Below the pieces are notes generated by a model. It was given only the letters and a program-made list of their open reading frames with translations, did not search any database and was not told the DNA's origin. The position numbers were made by a program, and so were the translations under genes. A DNA stretch of 64,000 nucleotides, from NCBI GenBank assembly GCA_030539055.1, contig JAUNSV010000002.1, positions 1 through 64,000 on the forward strand, in the 5' to 3' direction. The DNA is from Eubacteriales bacterium. GTDB lineage: Bacteria > Bacillota > Clostridia > Lachnospirales > Lachnospiraceae. Each line of letters begins with the position of its first letter. The first letter of the stretch is position 1. Below, one piece after another: positions 18,657 through 27,894 of this stretch.

Positions 18657-19982
18657 TTATTTTTCCAAAATAAATTTATCATAAATGCAATTAATTGCTC
18701 TCTCAAAATCTTTATTTTCTACTCCCACTATTATACATATTTCATCTGAACTTTGATTTATTACTTTAATATTTATTTTATTATTGCCAAATTCTGCAAA
18801 AATCTTTCCAGATATTCCTACTTTTTCTTTCATACCTCTGCCGACTACGGCAATTAATGATATTTTATTTATTACATTAACTTCATCACATTGCAGTCCA
18901 TTTTTTAATTCTCCTATAATGCCATATAAGTATTCTTCTACACTTTTTGTTTGAACAACTATCCCTAGTGAGTCTACTCCAACAGGAACTGCTTCTATAC
19001 TAATATTATATTTTTCAAAAATCGACAATACTTTTCTTAAGAACCCTACTTCACTAGACATATTTGCTTTTACTAAGGATATTACAGAAAAATCTTTTTT
19101 ACCCGTTATACCAGTTATTGCATATACTTTATTCTTTTTATCATATTCTGTGCAATCATTTATTATCATCGTACCATCATTATTTGGGTCATTTGTATTT
19201 TTTACATTAATTGGTATGTTTTTTTCTTTGATTGGAAATATTGCCTCATCATGCAATACATTTGCTCCCATATAACTCATTTCACGAAGCTCATTATAAT
19301 TTATCATTTTTATTCTTTTTGGATTATCTACTATCCTTGGGTCAGCAATTAAAAAACCAGACACATCTGTCCAATTCTCATATACATCAGCATTTACAAC
19401 ATTAGCAAGTATTGCACCAGTAATATCTGACCCACCCCTCGACATTACTTTTATTATACCATTAGGTAAAGAACCATAAAAACCTGGTAATACTATTTTT
19501 TGTTTTTCTTTTAAATATAGATCTAATCTCTTTTTTATTTCTTCCATATTTAAACTTAAATCATAATTAAAAATAATAACATCTTTTGCATCAATAAATG
19601 TTGCTCCCAAATATTCAGAAAGCATCTTGGCTGTTAAATACTCTCCTCTAGATACTAAATATTCCTCGTCTTTTTCTTCTATTATTTTTTTTATGTCTTC
19701 AAACTCTTTTTCTAAATTAATATCTAATGATAATTCATTTTTTATTGTTATAAATTTTTCTTTTATAATATTAAAAATATTATCGTATGATACATTATAT
19801 TTTACATGTGCATAGCATAAATATAAAAGGTCTGTTATTTTATTATCATCTTTAAATCCCTTTCCTAAAGCACTTGTAACAATAAATTTTCTGTTTATAT
19901 CACTTTCGATTATTTTTTTTACTTTTTTGAATTGTTCACTGTTAGCTACGCTTGAACCACCAAATTTAGATACCTTAATCAT
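18657..19982 (-). CDS. lysC: Aspartokinase with C-terminal ACT domains
   Basis: A 441-residue monofunctional aspartate kinase, catalysing the entry step of the aspartate pathway. The catalytic domain has KFGGSSVAN at residues 6-14, the nucleotide/substrate region MSRGGSDITGA near 180 and NWTDVSGFLIADPRIV. Two ACT domains follow (about 300-441): KANMSSEVGFLRKVLSIF and VGRGMKEKVGISGKIFAEF, which would mediate allosteric feedback. Position between hom and asd suggests dedication to threonine synthesis, so threonine feedback is a reasonable guess. AGGAG precedes the ATG, 11 bases after the hom stop. The gene symbol is generic; the isozyme type cannot be told from sequence alone. Confidence 0.95.
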   Translation of the reverse strand: MIKVSKFGGSSVANSEQFKKVKKIIESDINRKFIVTSALGKGFKDDNKITDLLYLCYAHVKYNVSYDNIFNIIKEKFITIKNELSLDINLEKEFEDIKKIIEEKDEEYLVSRGEYLTAKMLSEYLGATFIDAKDVIIFNYDLSLNMEEIKKRLDLYLKEKQKIVLPGFYGSLPNGIIKVMSRGGSDITGAILANVVNADVYENWTDVSGFLIADPRIVDNPKRIKMINYNELREMSYMGANVLHDEAIFPIKEKNIPINVKNTNDPNNDGTMIINDCTEYDKKNKVYAITGITGKKDFSVISLVKANMSSEVGFLRKVLSIFEKYNISIEAVPVGVDSLGIVVQTKSVEEYLYGIIGELKNGLQCDEVNVINKISLIAVVGRGMKEKVGISGKIFAEFGNNKINIKVINQSSDEICIIVGVENKDFERAINCIYDKFILEK

Positions 19983-19993
19983 TTTATCTCCTC

Positions 19994-21127
19994 TTATACT
20001 TTTGATACAAATATTTTTTCATCTTCACATTTTTTTATTTCTTTATCCATATTTTCAATAGAAATTTCTTTTGTAATTATTGTATCTTCACTTATCTTTT
20101 CTTTTGTTATATTTTTAAGAATATCTACATTCTTTGACCTAATATAAAATGTTTCTTTCTTCAAATCATTATTTATTATGCCTTTTTGTATATTTGTATC
20201 ACTATTATAATTTGATTTTTCAAAATAAAGTAAATCTTGTATAATTGCATTTGCTGTAGGTAATTTGCCTGCTCCTTGACCACCAAAATACAAAGTTCCC
20301 TCGGTATTTGTATTTATCATTATCATATTATAATTCTCTTTTACATTTGATAAAATTGTATTTTCATCAATAAATTCTGGAATTACATATAATGATGCAT
20401 TCTCTCTATCAAAATATCCATTAGATATAATCTTACATATTTTTTTATTATTTTTAGCAAATTGTATATCTCTAATATCTATATTATCTATACCATATGT
20501 AATAATATCATTTAATGAAAATGATTTTTCATTTATAATATTTGCAAGTATTAGTGTTTTATATTTAATATCCTCTCCACTAATATCTTGATAAGGGTTC
20601 AATTCTGCATACCCTTTTTCTTTAGCTTCACTTAAGGCTTCGCTAAATGACATGTTTTGATTGCACATTTTATACAAAATATAATTTGTAGTTCCATTAA
20701 TAATACCTTTGAAACAAATTATTTCCTCTATCTTTTTTATTTGATTAATATTTTTTATAATTGGAATTCCACCTCCAACGCTTGCTTCAAATAAAATTTG
20801 AACATTATTTATTTTTGCTAATTTTTGTAACTCTTCATAGTAAAGAGCAATAAGCATTTTATTGCTTGTTACTACATTTTTTTTGTGAATTAATGCACTT
20901 TTTACATATTCTAAAGATTTTTCGATACCACCTATACACTCAACTACTACATTTATATTTTTGTCCTCTATTATTTCATCAAAATTCAAAGTCATATTGG
21001 GAAGTAATAATTTTTTTTCATCTCTAACTAGTATTTTTTTTATTAATAAATTACTTATATTATTTTCTTTTATTATTGTGTCTATTCCACTTCCTACTGT
21101 ACCAAATCCTAGTATCGCTATATTCAT
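19994..21127 (-). CDS. hom: Homoserine dehydrogenase
   Basis: A 377-residue enzyme reducing aspartate semialdehyde to homoserine. It starts with the Rossmann loop GFGTVGSG, then has NVVVECIGG, the KNVVTSNKMLIA strand, ASVGGGIPII and the substrate motif GIINGTTNYILYKM. A GYAELNPYQDISGEDIKYK segment carries the catalytic Asp/Lys region. The enzyme is shorter than 430-residue Bacillus Hom, with only a degenerate C-terminal extension instead of a recognisable ACT domain, so feedback control probably rests on the aspartokinase. It is first in a minus-strand operon, with AAGGAGG before the ATG and a promoter at 21164-21192. Confidence 0.94.
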   Translation of the reverse strand: MNIAILGFGTVGSGIDTIIKENNISNLLIKKILVRDEKKLLLPNMTLNFDEIIEDKNINVVVECIGGIEKSLEYVKSALIHKKNVVTSNKMLIALYYEELQKLAKINNVQILFEASVGGGIPIIKNINQIKKIEEIICFKGIINGTTNYILYKMCNQNMSFSEALSEAKEKGYAELNPYQDISGEDIKYKTLILANIINEKSFSLNDIITYGIDNIDIRDIQFAKNNKKICKIISNGYFDRENASLYVIPEFIDENTILSNVKENYNMIMINTNTEGTLYFGGQGAGKLPTANAIIQDLLYFEKSNYNSDTNIQKGIINNDLKKETFYIRSKNVDILKNITKEKISEDTIITKEISIENMDKEIKKCEDEKIFVSKV

Positions 21128-21140
21128 AATACCTCCTTTT

Positions 21141-21168
21141 TTGCTTGAATTTACTTAAAAAATATAGT
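21141..21168 (+). promoter_or_regulatory. Putative promoter of thrC-thrB
   Basis: Plus-strand TTGCTT (21141-21146), a 16-base spacer and TATAGT (21163-21168), 34 bases before the thrC start. It overlaps the opposing hom promoter. Confidence 0.5.
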
Positions 21169-21192
21169 ATCATATTTTATAAACTTAAACAA
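21164..21192 (-). promoter_or_regulatory. Putative promoter of the hom-lysC-asd operon
   Basis: Minus-strand TTGTTT (21187-21192), a 17-base spacer and TACTAT (21164-21169), 36 bases before the hom start. Its -10 box shares five base pairs with the -10 box of the divergent thrC promoter, so the two are likely to compete. Confidence 0.5.
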
Positions 21193-21202
21193 GGGAGATT
21201 TT

Positions 21203-22702
21203 ATGATTGACTTCATTAGCACAAGGAATATTAAACAAAAAGTAACAAGTAAAGAAGCTATTATTAAAGGTTTATCTGTTGATGGAGGCTTATACACTCC
21301 TACTAGTTTACCTACTATGAATATTAATGATTTACAAAAAATTTTGGAATATAATTATATTGAATTAGCTAATGAAATTTTATATAAAATATTAAATGAT
21401 TATACTTTTGAAGAACTTTCTTTTTGTACAAAAAATGCTTATTCAAACACATTTGATACAAATGATATTACTCCTTTATCTAAAATTGGAAATGACTATT
21501 TACTTGAATTATACCACGGTCCAACAAGTGCTTTTAAAGATATAGCTCTTTCAATTCTTCCAAACTTATTAAGTGTAGCGTATAAGAGTTTAGATATTAA
21601 TAAAAAAATAATGATTTTAGTTGCAACAAGTGGCGACACAGGCTCAAGTGCACTTAATGGATTTAAAAATGTACCAAACACTTTTGTAAATGTTTTTTAT
21701 CCAAAAGATGGCACTAGCATAATTCAAGAAAAACAAATGACTATAGCTAGTGGTGAAAATGTAAATGTAACTTCAATAAATGGCAATTTTGATGATTGTC
21801 AAAAAATAGTAAAATATATATTTGAAAATAATAATATTAAAAACATATGCAATGAAAAAAATATTACTTTTTCTAGTGCTAATTCAATCAATATAGGAAG
21901 ACTACTTCCTCAAATAGTATATTATTTTAAAGCATATTTTAATCTTTGTAAAAATAATGAAATTAAAATAGGAGAAGAAATCAATTTTTTTGTTCCTAGT
22001 GGAAATTTTGGAAATATTTTAGCGGGTTTTTTTGCAAAAAAAATAGGTCTTCCTATAAATAAATTAATTTGTGCAAGCAATGAAAACAATGTGCTAACAG
22101 ATTTTTTTCGTACAGGCATTTATGATAAAAATAGAAAATTATATAATACTTTATCTCCATCTATGGATATTTTGGTATCTAGCAATTTGGAGCGATTATT
22201 ATTTTTGTTGAGTGATTATGATGATAAAAAAGTATCATCTTATATGAATGATTTAAAAAATAAAGGTATATATAAAATAGATACCAATTTAAAAAATAAT
22301 ATTCAAGATGTTTTTTTGTCTTTTAATGCAAATGATACTATGTGCAAATTAAAAATAAGAGAAATATATGAAGAGTATGGAATAATTTTAGATCCTCACA
22401 CAGCTGTAGCAGTGTGTGCAAATGAGCAATTTAAAAAAGAGAGAATAAATAATAATAAAAATGTCATTCTATCAACTGCATCTTTTTACAAATTTCCGAG
22501 AGCTATTCTTTCATCTTTAAACAAAAAAATTTCAAATGATGATTTTATTAATATGGAAAATTTACAATCTCTTACAAAAATAAAAATCCCACAGAATTTA
22601 TCTTCTTTATTTAATAAAAAAGCAATATTTAATGATGTTATAAATAATGATGAAAGTATTGCCACTACATATATTAAGGAGCTTATATGCAAGAAATTTT
22701 AA
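21203..22702 (+). CDS. thrC: Threonine synthase
   Basis: A 499-residue PLP enzyme converting O-phosphohomoserine to threonine. The N-terminal STRNIKQKVTSKEAIIKGLSVDGGLYTP is the long-form (type 1, E. coli/yeast-like) threonine synthase opening. The PLP lysine lies in HGPTSAFKDIAL (about residue 113), and ATSGDTGSSAL plus FVPSGNFGN contact the cofactor phosphate. The C-terminal DPHTAVAV is also a family signature. AGGGAGA stands before the ATG at 21203. The gene overlaps thrB by 16 bases, indicating coupled translation, and is transcribed divergently from hom. Length matches the long-form class. Confidence 0.97.
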   Translation: MIDFISTRNIKQKVTSKEAIIKGLSVDGGLYTPTSLPTMNINDLQKILEYNYIELANEILYKILNDYTFEELSFCTKNAYSNTFDTNDITPLSKIGNDYLLELYHGPTSAFKDIALSILPNLLSVAYKSLDINKKIMILVATSGDTGSSALNGFKNVPNTFVNVFYPKDGTSIIQEKQMTIASGENVNVTSINGNFDDCQKIVKYIFENNNIKNICNEKNITFSSANSINIGRLLPQIVYYFKAYFNLCKNNEIKIGEEINFFVPSGNFGNILAGFFAKKIGLPINKLICASNENNVLTDFFRTGIYDKNRKLYNTLSPSMDILVSSNLERLLFLLSDYDDKKVSSYMNDLKNKGIYKIDTNLKNNIQDVFLSFNANDTMCKLKIREIYEEYGIILDPHTAVAVCANEQFKKERINNNKNVILSTASFYKFPRAILSSLNKKISNDDFINMENLQSLTKIKIPQNLSSLFNKKAIFNDVINNDESIATTYIKELICKKF

Positions 22703-23529
22703 TTCCTGCTTCTTGTGCTAATCTTGGCCCTGGTTTTGATACTTTGGGTTTAGCAATAAATATATTTAATCATTTTACTTTTGAAAAATCTTCCACTTTG
22801 AAAATTGAAGGAGTGGATAGTTTTTATGCTACAGAAAAAAATCTTTTTTATATTGCTTTTCAAAAAGTTTTGGAAAAGATTAATAAAAAATCTAGTGTCC
22901 ATGTGATTTTTGATTCTCATATTCCTATATCAAGAGGTCTTGGTTCAAGTGCCAGCTTAATTGTTGGTGGTGCTAAAGCAGCAAATATGCTTTTTGGTAA
23001 TAAGCTTAATGATAAAGAAATATTTGATATTTGTACAAAAATTGAAGGGCACCCAGATAATATAGCTCCTGCTCTTTTTCATGGATTTAATGCTTCTCTT
23101 ATGGATAATGGAAAACCTTATCATATTAAAATGAAAATATCAAAAAATTTATTTTTTACTATTTACATTCCTAATTTTAAAACAAGCACAAAAGTTGCTC
23201 GTTCTATACTCCCAAAAATGTATAAAAAAGAAGCTGTCATACATAATATATCCCGCGCTATAATTATGTGTGAAGCTCTTAAAATAGGCGATATTGATTT
23301 AATTAAAAAAGCATCTTCCGATATGATTCATGAACCATACAGAAAAACGCTTATAAAAGACTATAATTATATAAAAAAAGAAGCATTAAATAAAGGAGCT
23401 ATTGCTTTTTTGATTAGTGGATCTGGACCTACTTGCATATCTATTAGCACCAACAAGTACTTTTCTAAAGAGTTAAACATAAGAAATACCATTTCTAATT
23501 GGGATATAATAGATGTAAAAATTATATAA
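22687..23529 (+). CDS. thrB: Homoserine kinase (GHMP family)
   Basis: A 280-residue kinase producing O-phosphohomoserine for ThrC. Motif 1 (IPASCANLGPGFDTLGLAI) is at the N-terminus; the ATP-binding motif 2 (PISRGLGSSASLI, about residue 82) and GHPDNIAPALFHGFN follow; motif 3 is AIAFLISGSGPTCISI near the C-terminus. All are standard GHMP-kinase signatures with the family's usual length. The ATG lies within the end of thrC with AAGGAG upstream, so thrC and thrB are one transcription unit. It ends seven bases before the convergent NTPase gene. Confidence 0.96.
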   Translation: MQEILIPASCANLGPGFDTLGLAINIFNHFTFEKSSTLKIEGVDSFYATEKNLFYIAFQKVLEKINKKSSVHVIFDSHIPISRGLGSSASLIVGGAKAANMLFGNKLNDKEIFDICTKIEGHPDNIAPALFHGFNASLMDNGKPYHIKMKISKNLFFTIYIPNFKTSTKVARSILPKMYKKEAVIHNISRAIIMCEALKIGDIDLIKKASSDMIHEPYRKTLIKDYNYIKKEALNKGAIAFLISGSGPTCISISTNKYFSKELNIRNTISNWDIIDVKII

Positions 23530-23536
23530 TATTATT

Positions 23537-24091
23537 TTATAAAAAATCAAATTGATTTAATAAAAAACTAGTCAAATTTTTAATATTATTACAATCTACT
23601 TTATAAAATATTATATTATTTAATTCTCTTATTGTATTCAAAAATTCTGTATTTTTATCTCTTATAACACCTAGTACATTTTTTTCATTTGTTAAAATTT
23701 TTATTACTTTTTCTTTAAAAATAGTGGATGAACTTTCTAAAAAACCTATTTCATCTAATATTATTAAGTTTTTATTATTTGTATCTTCATCAAAAAAATT
23801 TATTGCAAAATTATCAAAAACATTAGTGTTAATACTATTATAAGATCTTTTTTTTATTATATAATTATCATCAAATATCGGATTTAAATAATTACTTCCT
23901 TTGTCTATATAAATATTATTATTTATTTCTTTATCGTAAGGTAAATCACTCCTTTTTGATAATGTATGAAAACCACCAAATGAAAATTTTGAAGAAGAAT
24001 ATTTGTTTTTTTCATTAATTTTTTCTTCCAAAAATTTTTTAATAGAATATGATTTCCCTATTTGTTGTTCACCACTTAATAAAATTTTCAT
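23537..24091 (-). CDS. THEP1/NTPase-family nucleoside-triphosphatase
   Basis: A 184-residue P-loop NTPase. Walker A is GEQQIGKS at residues 7-14 (family form G..G.GKST), Walker B is NLIILDEIGFLE near residue 110 (the DEIG.ME motif of THEP1 enzymes), and VLGVIRDK follows where the family has GT.H or V.R. Known THEP1 proteins hydrolyse NTPs slowly in vitro; their cellular role is unclear. Its ATG overlaps the binding-protein stop by four bases (ATGA), making it the last gene of a metal-chelate-type importer operon. That tight link suggests a role tied to the transported compound, which is an inference. The sequence is unusually AT-rich and Asn-rich. Confidence 0.8.
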   Translation of the reverse strand: MKILLSGEQQIGKSYSIKKFLEEKINEKNKYSSSKFSFGGFHTLSKRSDLPYDKEINNNIYIDKGSNYLNPIFDDNYIIKKRSYNSINTNVFDNFAINFFDEDTNNKNLIILDEIGFLESSSTIFKEKVIKILTNEKNVLGVIRDKNTEFLNTIRELNNIIFYKVDCNNIKNLTSFLLNQFDFL

Positions 24092-25185
24092 TTATATAAT
24101 ATCTTGTCTAACATTTCATCTGTTAAATTTGCATGATAAAACATTTGATAAAATTTTTTAAATTCATCTCTTATATCAAAATCACAATTCTCTGGATACA
24201 AAGTATACATACACCAAGTAAGCCCTAGCATTCTTTGAACTGATGGTGGAAAACCAAATATATTGTATGGAGATGCTGGCACTTTATAATAATTTTTGTT
24301 TTTTATAGCATTTATGCTGTCCCATATTACATTATCTTCTACTGTATCATATATAGAGTCTGGTGCAAAAAATATATAATCTGGATTCCATTTTAATAAT
24401 TGCTCTGCATCTATTTCATTGCCAGAACCTTTGCTCGATGGATTATCAATTTTTGCTACATTATTACATAACAAATCAAATACTTCAGAAAAATATGAGT
24501 TTTCTGCTATTACATTAAGCCCTGTTTGACCAAGGCAATACAATACATTCTTTTTTTCTACTGTATTTGATAAATTTAATGCTCTATCGTAAGTTTCCTT
24601 ACAATAATCGGATAATACTTTTGCTTCTTCTTTCATATTTAATAATTCACCTAAGATAGTATATGTTTCATCCATTTTTGCAAGTGTAGCATCTATATGT
24701 ACAAAAGGAATACCAATTTGATTTTGTAATTTATCTAAGTCTTCTGTCATTCCCTTTTTTGATTCTCCAACATCTATTATTACATTAGGTGCATACTTCA
24801 ATAAAGTTTCTAAATTCAATTCCCCTTTTCCACCATATAATTGACCAAGAAGAGGTAAGTTATAATATTTTTCTTGAAAGTACTCTTTTGCATTTTTATC
24901 CCACTCATTTGCTATACCAACCAATTTATCAGCACATATTGGAAAACAAACAATTTGAGCAAGTGGCCCTGTAATAGCTACTCTATCAATATTTATTGGT
25001 AGTGTAATCTCTCTACCAAGAGAGTCTACAAAAATTCTAGTGTTTGAAATTATATTTTGTGTCTCTTCATTCTCAACATTTTTTGTGCTTTCATTACTAA
25101 CTGTAGCTTTATTACAAGCTACGCATTGCAATAATAAAATACAAATAAGAAATAGACTTAAAACTCTTTTAATACTTTTTTTCAT
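24088..25185 (-). CDS. FecB/BtuF-type substrate-binding lipoprotein
   Basis: A 365-residue periplasmic-binding-protein-like lipoprotein (PF01497 type). The signal peptide ends VAC, giving a lipidated cysteine at residue 24. The mature domain opens with FVDSLGREITLPINIDRVAI, the hallmark start of iron-siderophore/cobalamin binding proteins, then PLLGQLYGGKGELNLETLLKYAPNVIID and IPFVHIDATLAKMDETYTILGELL. The C-terminal lobe has DAEQLLKWNPDYIFFAP. It presumably delivers a metal chelate to the FecCD-like permease encoded at the head of the operon. The ligand cannot be assigned: siderophore, heme, cobalamin and oxyanions are all handled by relatives. ATGA overlaps link it to genes on both sides. 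Confidence 0.88.
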   Translation of the reverse strand: MKKSIKRVLSLFLICILLLQCVACNKATVSNESTKNVENEETQNIISNTRIFVDSLGREITLPINIDRVAITGPLAQIVCFPICADKLVGIANEWDKNAKEYFQEKYYNLPLLGQLYGGKGELNLETLLKYAPNVIIDVGESKKGMTEDLDKLQNQIGIPFVHIDATLAKMDETYTILGELLNMKEEAKVLSDYCKETYDRALNLSNTVEKKNVLYCLGQTGLNVIAENSYFSEVFDLLCNNVAKIDNPSSKGSGNEIDAEQLLKWNPDYIFFAPDSIYDTVEDNVIWDSINAIKNKNYYKVPASPYNIFGFPPSVQRMLGLTWCMYTLYPENCDFDIRDEFKKFYQMFYHANLTDEMLDKILYK

Positions 25186-25979
25186 TTTATACTTTCTCCT
25201 TGTATAATAATAATTTTTATATCTTTTTTTGATTTATATACATATTCATATTGTTTGTTTTTAATTTTTTTTATTTTTTCTAATACTAACTTTTCACTTT
25301 TCTCTTTTGAATATGAATTTTTTGTTTGAGAATTAATTTTTGTTTCTGTTGTAAGTTTTTTTATACTTTCTTTTGTTTTAATAAATGTATTATTACTATA
25401 AATATTAAAAAATTTATTAGCATCTTGTATGTTCATAAAGGGTATTTTTTGTTTAAATGAATAATCATAAGAATCAAATTTAATTTTTTTCATTTGTAAA
25501 TACTCTATACTTTCTTTTGCGGAATTACATATATATAAAGAGTTTTGTATTGAAAATCTTCTTTGTAAATAATTTTTTTGAAGTACTATTATTCTTCCAT
25601 TAGCATTTAAATATTTTTTGCTTATTTTTATTATATCTTCCATTTTACCAAAATGCGAAAAAATAAGTATGTCATATTTATTTTTAATTTTTGAAGTATT
25701 TTTAATATTTGCTATAAATGCTTTTGTGTTTTTTAATTTTCTCTCTTTTATTTTTTCTTTTACAAAATCTATTGCTTCTTTTGATATATCTACCATATCA
25801 ACATTAAAATTATATTCTTCAAAATTAATTGATAATAAACCTACTCCACATCCTACATCTAGTATTGTTTTTTTTTCTTTAATAAAATGGTACAAGAATA
25901 AGCTTAGTTCTCTATTATAAGAATCATACTTTTCTTCTCTATCATAATACTCTATCATTTCTTTTGTCCAAGTAAACAT
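25182..25979 (-). CDS. Class I SAM-dependent methyltransferase within a metal-chelate importer operon
   Basis: A 265-residue protein with a Rossmann methyltransferase core in its first 150 residues: motif I ILDVGCGVGLL (about 40-50), VDMVDISKEAI with the acidic residue binding the SAM ribose, and YDILIFSHFGKM as motif IV. The C-terminal third is Lys/Ser-rich, low in complexity and unrelated to anything I recognise. AAGGTG precedes the ATG. It sits between the ATPase (18 bases upstream) and the binding protein (ATGA overlap), so it is co-expressed with the importer. Methylation of the imported ligand or of a cofactor derived from it is a guess. Confidence 0.8.
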   Translation of the reverse strand: MFTWTKEMIEYYDREEKYDSYNRELSLFLYHFIKEKKTILDVGCGVGLLSINFEEYNFNVDMVDISKEAIDFVKEKIKERKLKNTKAFIANIKNTSKIKNKYDILIFSHFGKMEDIIKISKKYLNANGRIIVLQKNYLQRRFSIQNSLYICNSAKESIEYLQMKKIKFDSYDYSFKQKIPFMNIQDANKFFNIYSNNTFIKTKESIKKLTTETKINSQTKNSYSKEKSEKLVLEKIKKIKNKQYEYVYKSKKDIKIIIIQGESIK

Positions 25980-25997
25980 TTTGATTTCACCTTGTTT

Positions 25998-26783
25998 TTA
26001 TATGGGAAGTATTACATAGCCTTCATTTTCTTTAATAATTTTTACATCCATGTTGTATAATTTTTTAATAAACTTTTCACTTACAATTTCTTTAGTTAAA
26101 CCTTTTTCTACTATTTTTGATTCTTTAATAGCTATAAGTTCATCTGAGTAATTTAATACCATTTGAGGATTATGACAAGATATTATAATTCCATACCCTT
26201 TTTCTTTAAGCATTCTTACTACTTTCATAACCAAATGTTGATTATAATAATCTAATGCCGATGTAGGCTCATCCATTAATATGATTTTTGCATTTTGTGC
26301 AATAGCTCTTGCAATAAGAACAAGCTGTTTTTCTCCACCAGATAAATAGTTGTATGAGCGATATTTTAATTTTTCTATACCCAGAAGCGATAATGCTTCT
26401 TTAGCTTTATCAATTTCTTTTTCTTTTGGTTTTTCATATATTTTTAAAGAATTAGTAGTGCCCATAAGTATTGTGTCTAAAACAGAATAAGAAAAAGCAA
26501 TCTCCCTTTGCTGTGGAATATAAGAAATAAATTTTGCTAATTCCCTAGCACTTAATGTTTTTATGTCTTTTCCATCAACTTCTATTAGACCCTCGTATGA
26601 TGTAAGCATATTTAGTATACATTTAAATAAAGTGGTTTTTCCTGCACCATTAGAACCTATAAGTGCATAAATTTTTTCTTGATCTAAAGAAAAAGTTATA
26701 TTGTTTAATTCATAAGAACAATTTTTTGTTCTTTTATTTTTTTCTTTTTCATATGAAAAACTTAAATTTTTTACATAGAGCAT
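25998..26783 (-). CDS. FecE/BtuD-type ABC ATPase
   Basis: A 261-residue ATPase energising the FecCD-like permease. It has Walker A GSNGAGKTT (about residue 39), Q-loop YIPQQREIAFSYSVLD (diagnostic for iron/B12 importers), signature YLSGGEKQLVLIARA, Walker B IILMDEPTSALD and the switch histidine in ISCHNP. An insert of basic and polar residues (KEKNKRTKNCSYE) sits between the first strand and the P-loop. The start overlaps the permease by 13 bases. Complete motifs suggest a working ATPase. Confidence 0.92.
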   Translation of the reverse strand: MLYVKNLSFSYEKEKNKRTKNCSYELNNITFSLDQEKIYALIGSNGAGKTTLFKCILNMLTSYEGLIEVDGKDIKTLSARELAKFISYIPQQREIAFSYSVLDTILMGTTNSLKIYEKPKEKEIDKAKEALSLLGIEKLKYRSYNYLSGGEKQLVLIARAIAQNAKIILMDEPTSALDYYNQHLVMKVVRMLKEKGYGIIISCHNPQMVLNYSDELIAIKESKIVEKGLTKEIVSEKFIKKLYNMDVKIIKENEGYVILPI

Positions 26784-27808
26784 TCTCTTCCCTCTTTTCT
26801 AAAAATAAGATACAAAAAGAAAGGTGCACCAATAAGAGAAGTTAAAATACCTATTGGTATTTCTGTTTCCATTAAATTTCTTGAAACATTATCTATTAAA
26901 AGTAAAAATGCCCCTCCCAAAATCATAGAAGTAGGAAGTAAGTGAATATAATTATTGCCTACAATTTTTCTTGCTAAATGTGGAATGACTAAGCCTACAA
27001 AACCAATCATTCCTGACACTGAAACTGAAGCTGCACTAAGTAGAGTAGCAAGAAGAATAGTAACTAGTCTCATTAAATTTACATTTATTCCTAGCGATTT
27101 TGCTTCTTCATCTCCGAGTGACAATAAATTTAACCTATATCTAATTAAAAATAAGATTAATAATGAACTTGCTATAGGTATAATAATAAATTTTACTTCG
27201 TTCATACTTGAAGCTTGTAAAGAGCCCATAAGCCAATATGTAATTGCTGGTAATTCATTGCTTGGATCAAGAACTAATTTTATATATGATGTGAGCGATG
27301 TAAATATTGATCCAATCATAATGCCCGATAAAATCAAATTGACCACTCTTCTTCCAGGAGAACGGTCGCCTATAATATATACAATAATTACAGAAATAAA
27401 ACTCATTACAAATGCTAAAATTGTAATACCAGTATTTGATAAATGAAATAATATTGCTAAAGCTGCTCCAAAAGCGGCTCCGTTCGATGCTCCAAGAATA
27501 TCTGGAGATGCCATAGGATTTTGAAAAATCCCTTGATAAACACATCCAGCAACAGATAAAGAAGTACCAACCATAATTGCTATTATTATTCGTGGCAATC
27601 TTATGTTGAATATTATCTTATCTAAAGTTTGATTAACTATTTCTTTATGTATGAAGTGATTGATAATTGTATTATATAATTCTTTAATTGGAATATAAAA
27701 CCTACCTAAGCAAAATGAAAAAATAAAAATAATTATCAATAGTACAAATAAACTCAAAATAATAATATGATTATATTTTCTGTCATTATTTTTAATTTTA
27801 TAATTCAA
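26771..27808 (-). CDS. FecCD-family metal-chelate ABC permease
   Basis: A 345-residue permease with about ten hydrophobic segments. It shows the FecCD hallmarks IRLPRIIIAIMVGTSLSVAGCVYQGIFQNPMASPDILG near residues 68-105 and GMIGFVGLVIPHLARKIVG near 265, the latter contacting the ATPase. The reading frame starts with TTG at 27808; no ATG lies near the start, and the sequence between promoter and TTG has only a weak GAGA-type binding site. It is the first gene of the five-gene importer operon behind the promoter at 27849-27877. One permease gene implies a homodimer. Confidence 0.92.
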   Translation of the reverse strand: MNYKIKNNDRKYNHIIILSLFVLLIIIFIFSFCLGRFYIPIKELYNTIINHFIHKEIVNQTLDKIIFNIRLPRIIIAIMVGTSLSVAGCVYQGIFQNPMASPDILGASNGAAFGAALAILFHLSNTGITILAFVMSFISVIIVYIIGDRSPGRRVVNLILSGIMIGSIFTSLTSYIKLVLDPSNELPAITYWLMGSLQASSMNEVKFIIIPIASSLLILFLIRYRLNLLSLGDEEAKSLGINVNLMRLVTILLATLLSAASVSVSGMIGFVGLVIPHLARKIVGNNYIHLLPTSMILGGAFLLLIDNVSRNLMETEIPIGILTSLIGAPFFLYLIFRKEGRECSM

Positions 27809-27848
27809 TAGTTTATCTCTTTTCGTTTCTTATGGAAATACATAACCG

Positions 27849-27877
27849 ATTATAATTAAAATATTGATTAATGTCAA
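27849..27877 (-). promoter_or_regulatory. Strong promoter of the metal-chelate importer operon
   Basis: Minus-strand TTGACA (27872-27877), a 17-base spacer and TATAAT (27849-27854), a perfect consensus match in both boxes. The TTG start of the permease is 41 bases downstream of the -10 box. No clear Fur-type palindrome was seen over it. Confidence 0.85.
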
Positions 27878-27894
27878 GTGATATTTTAATTCTA

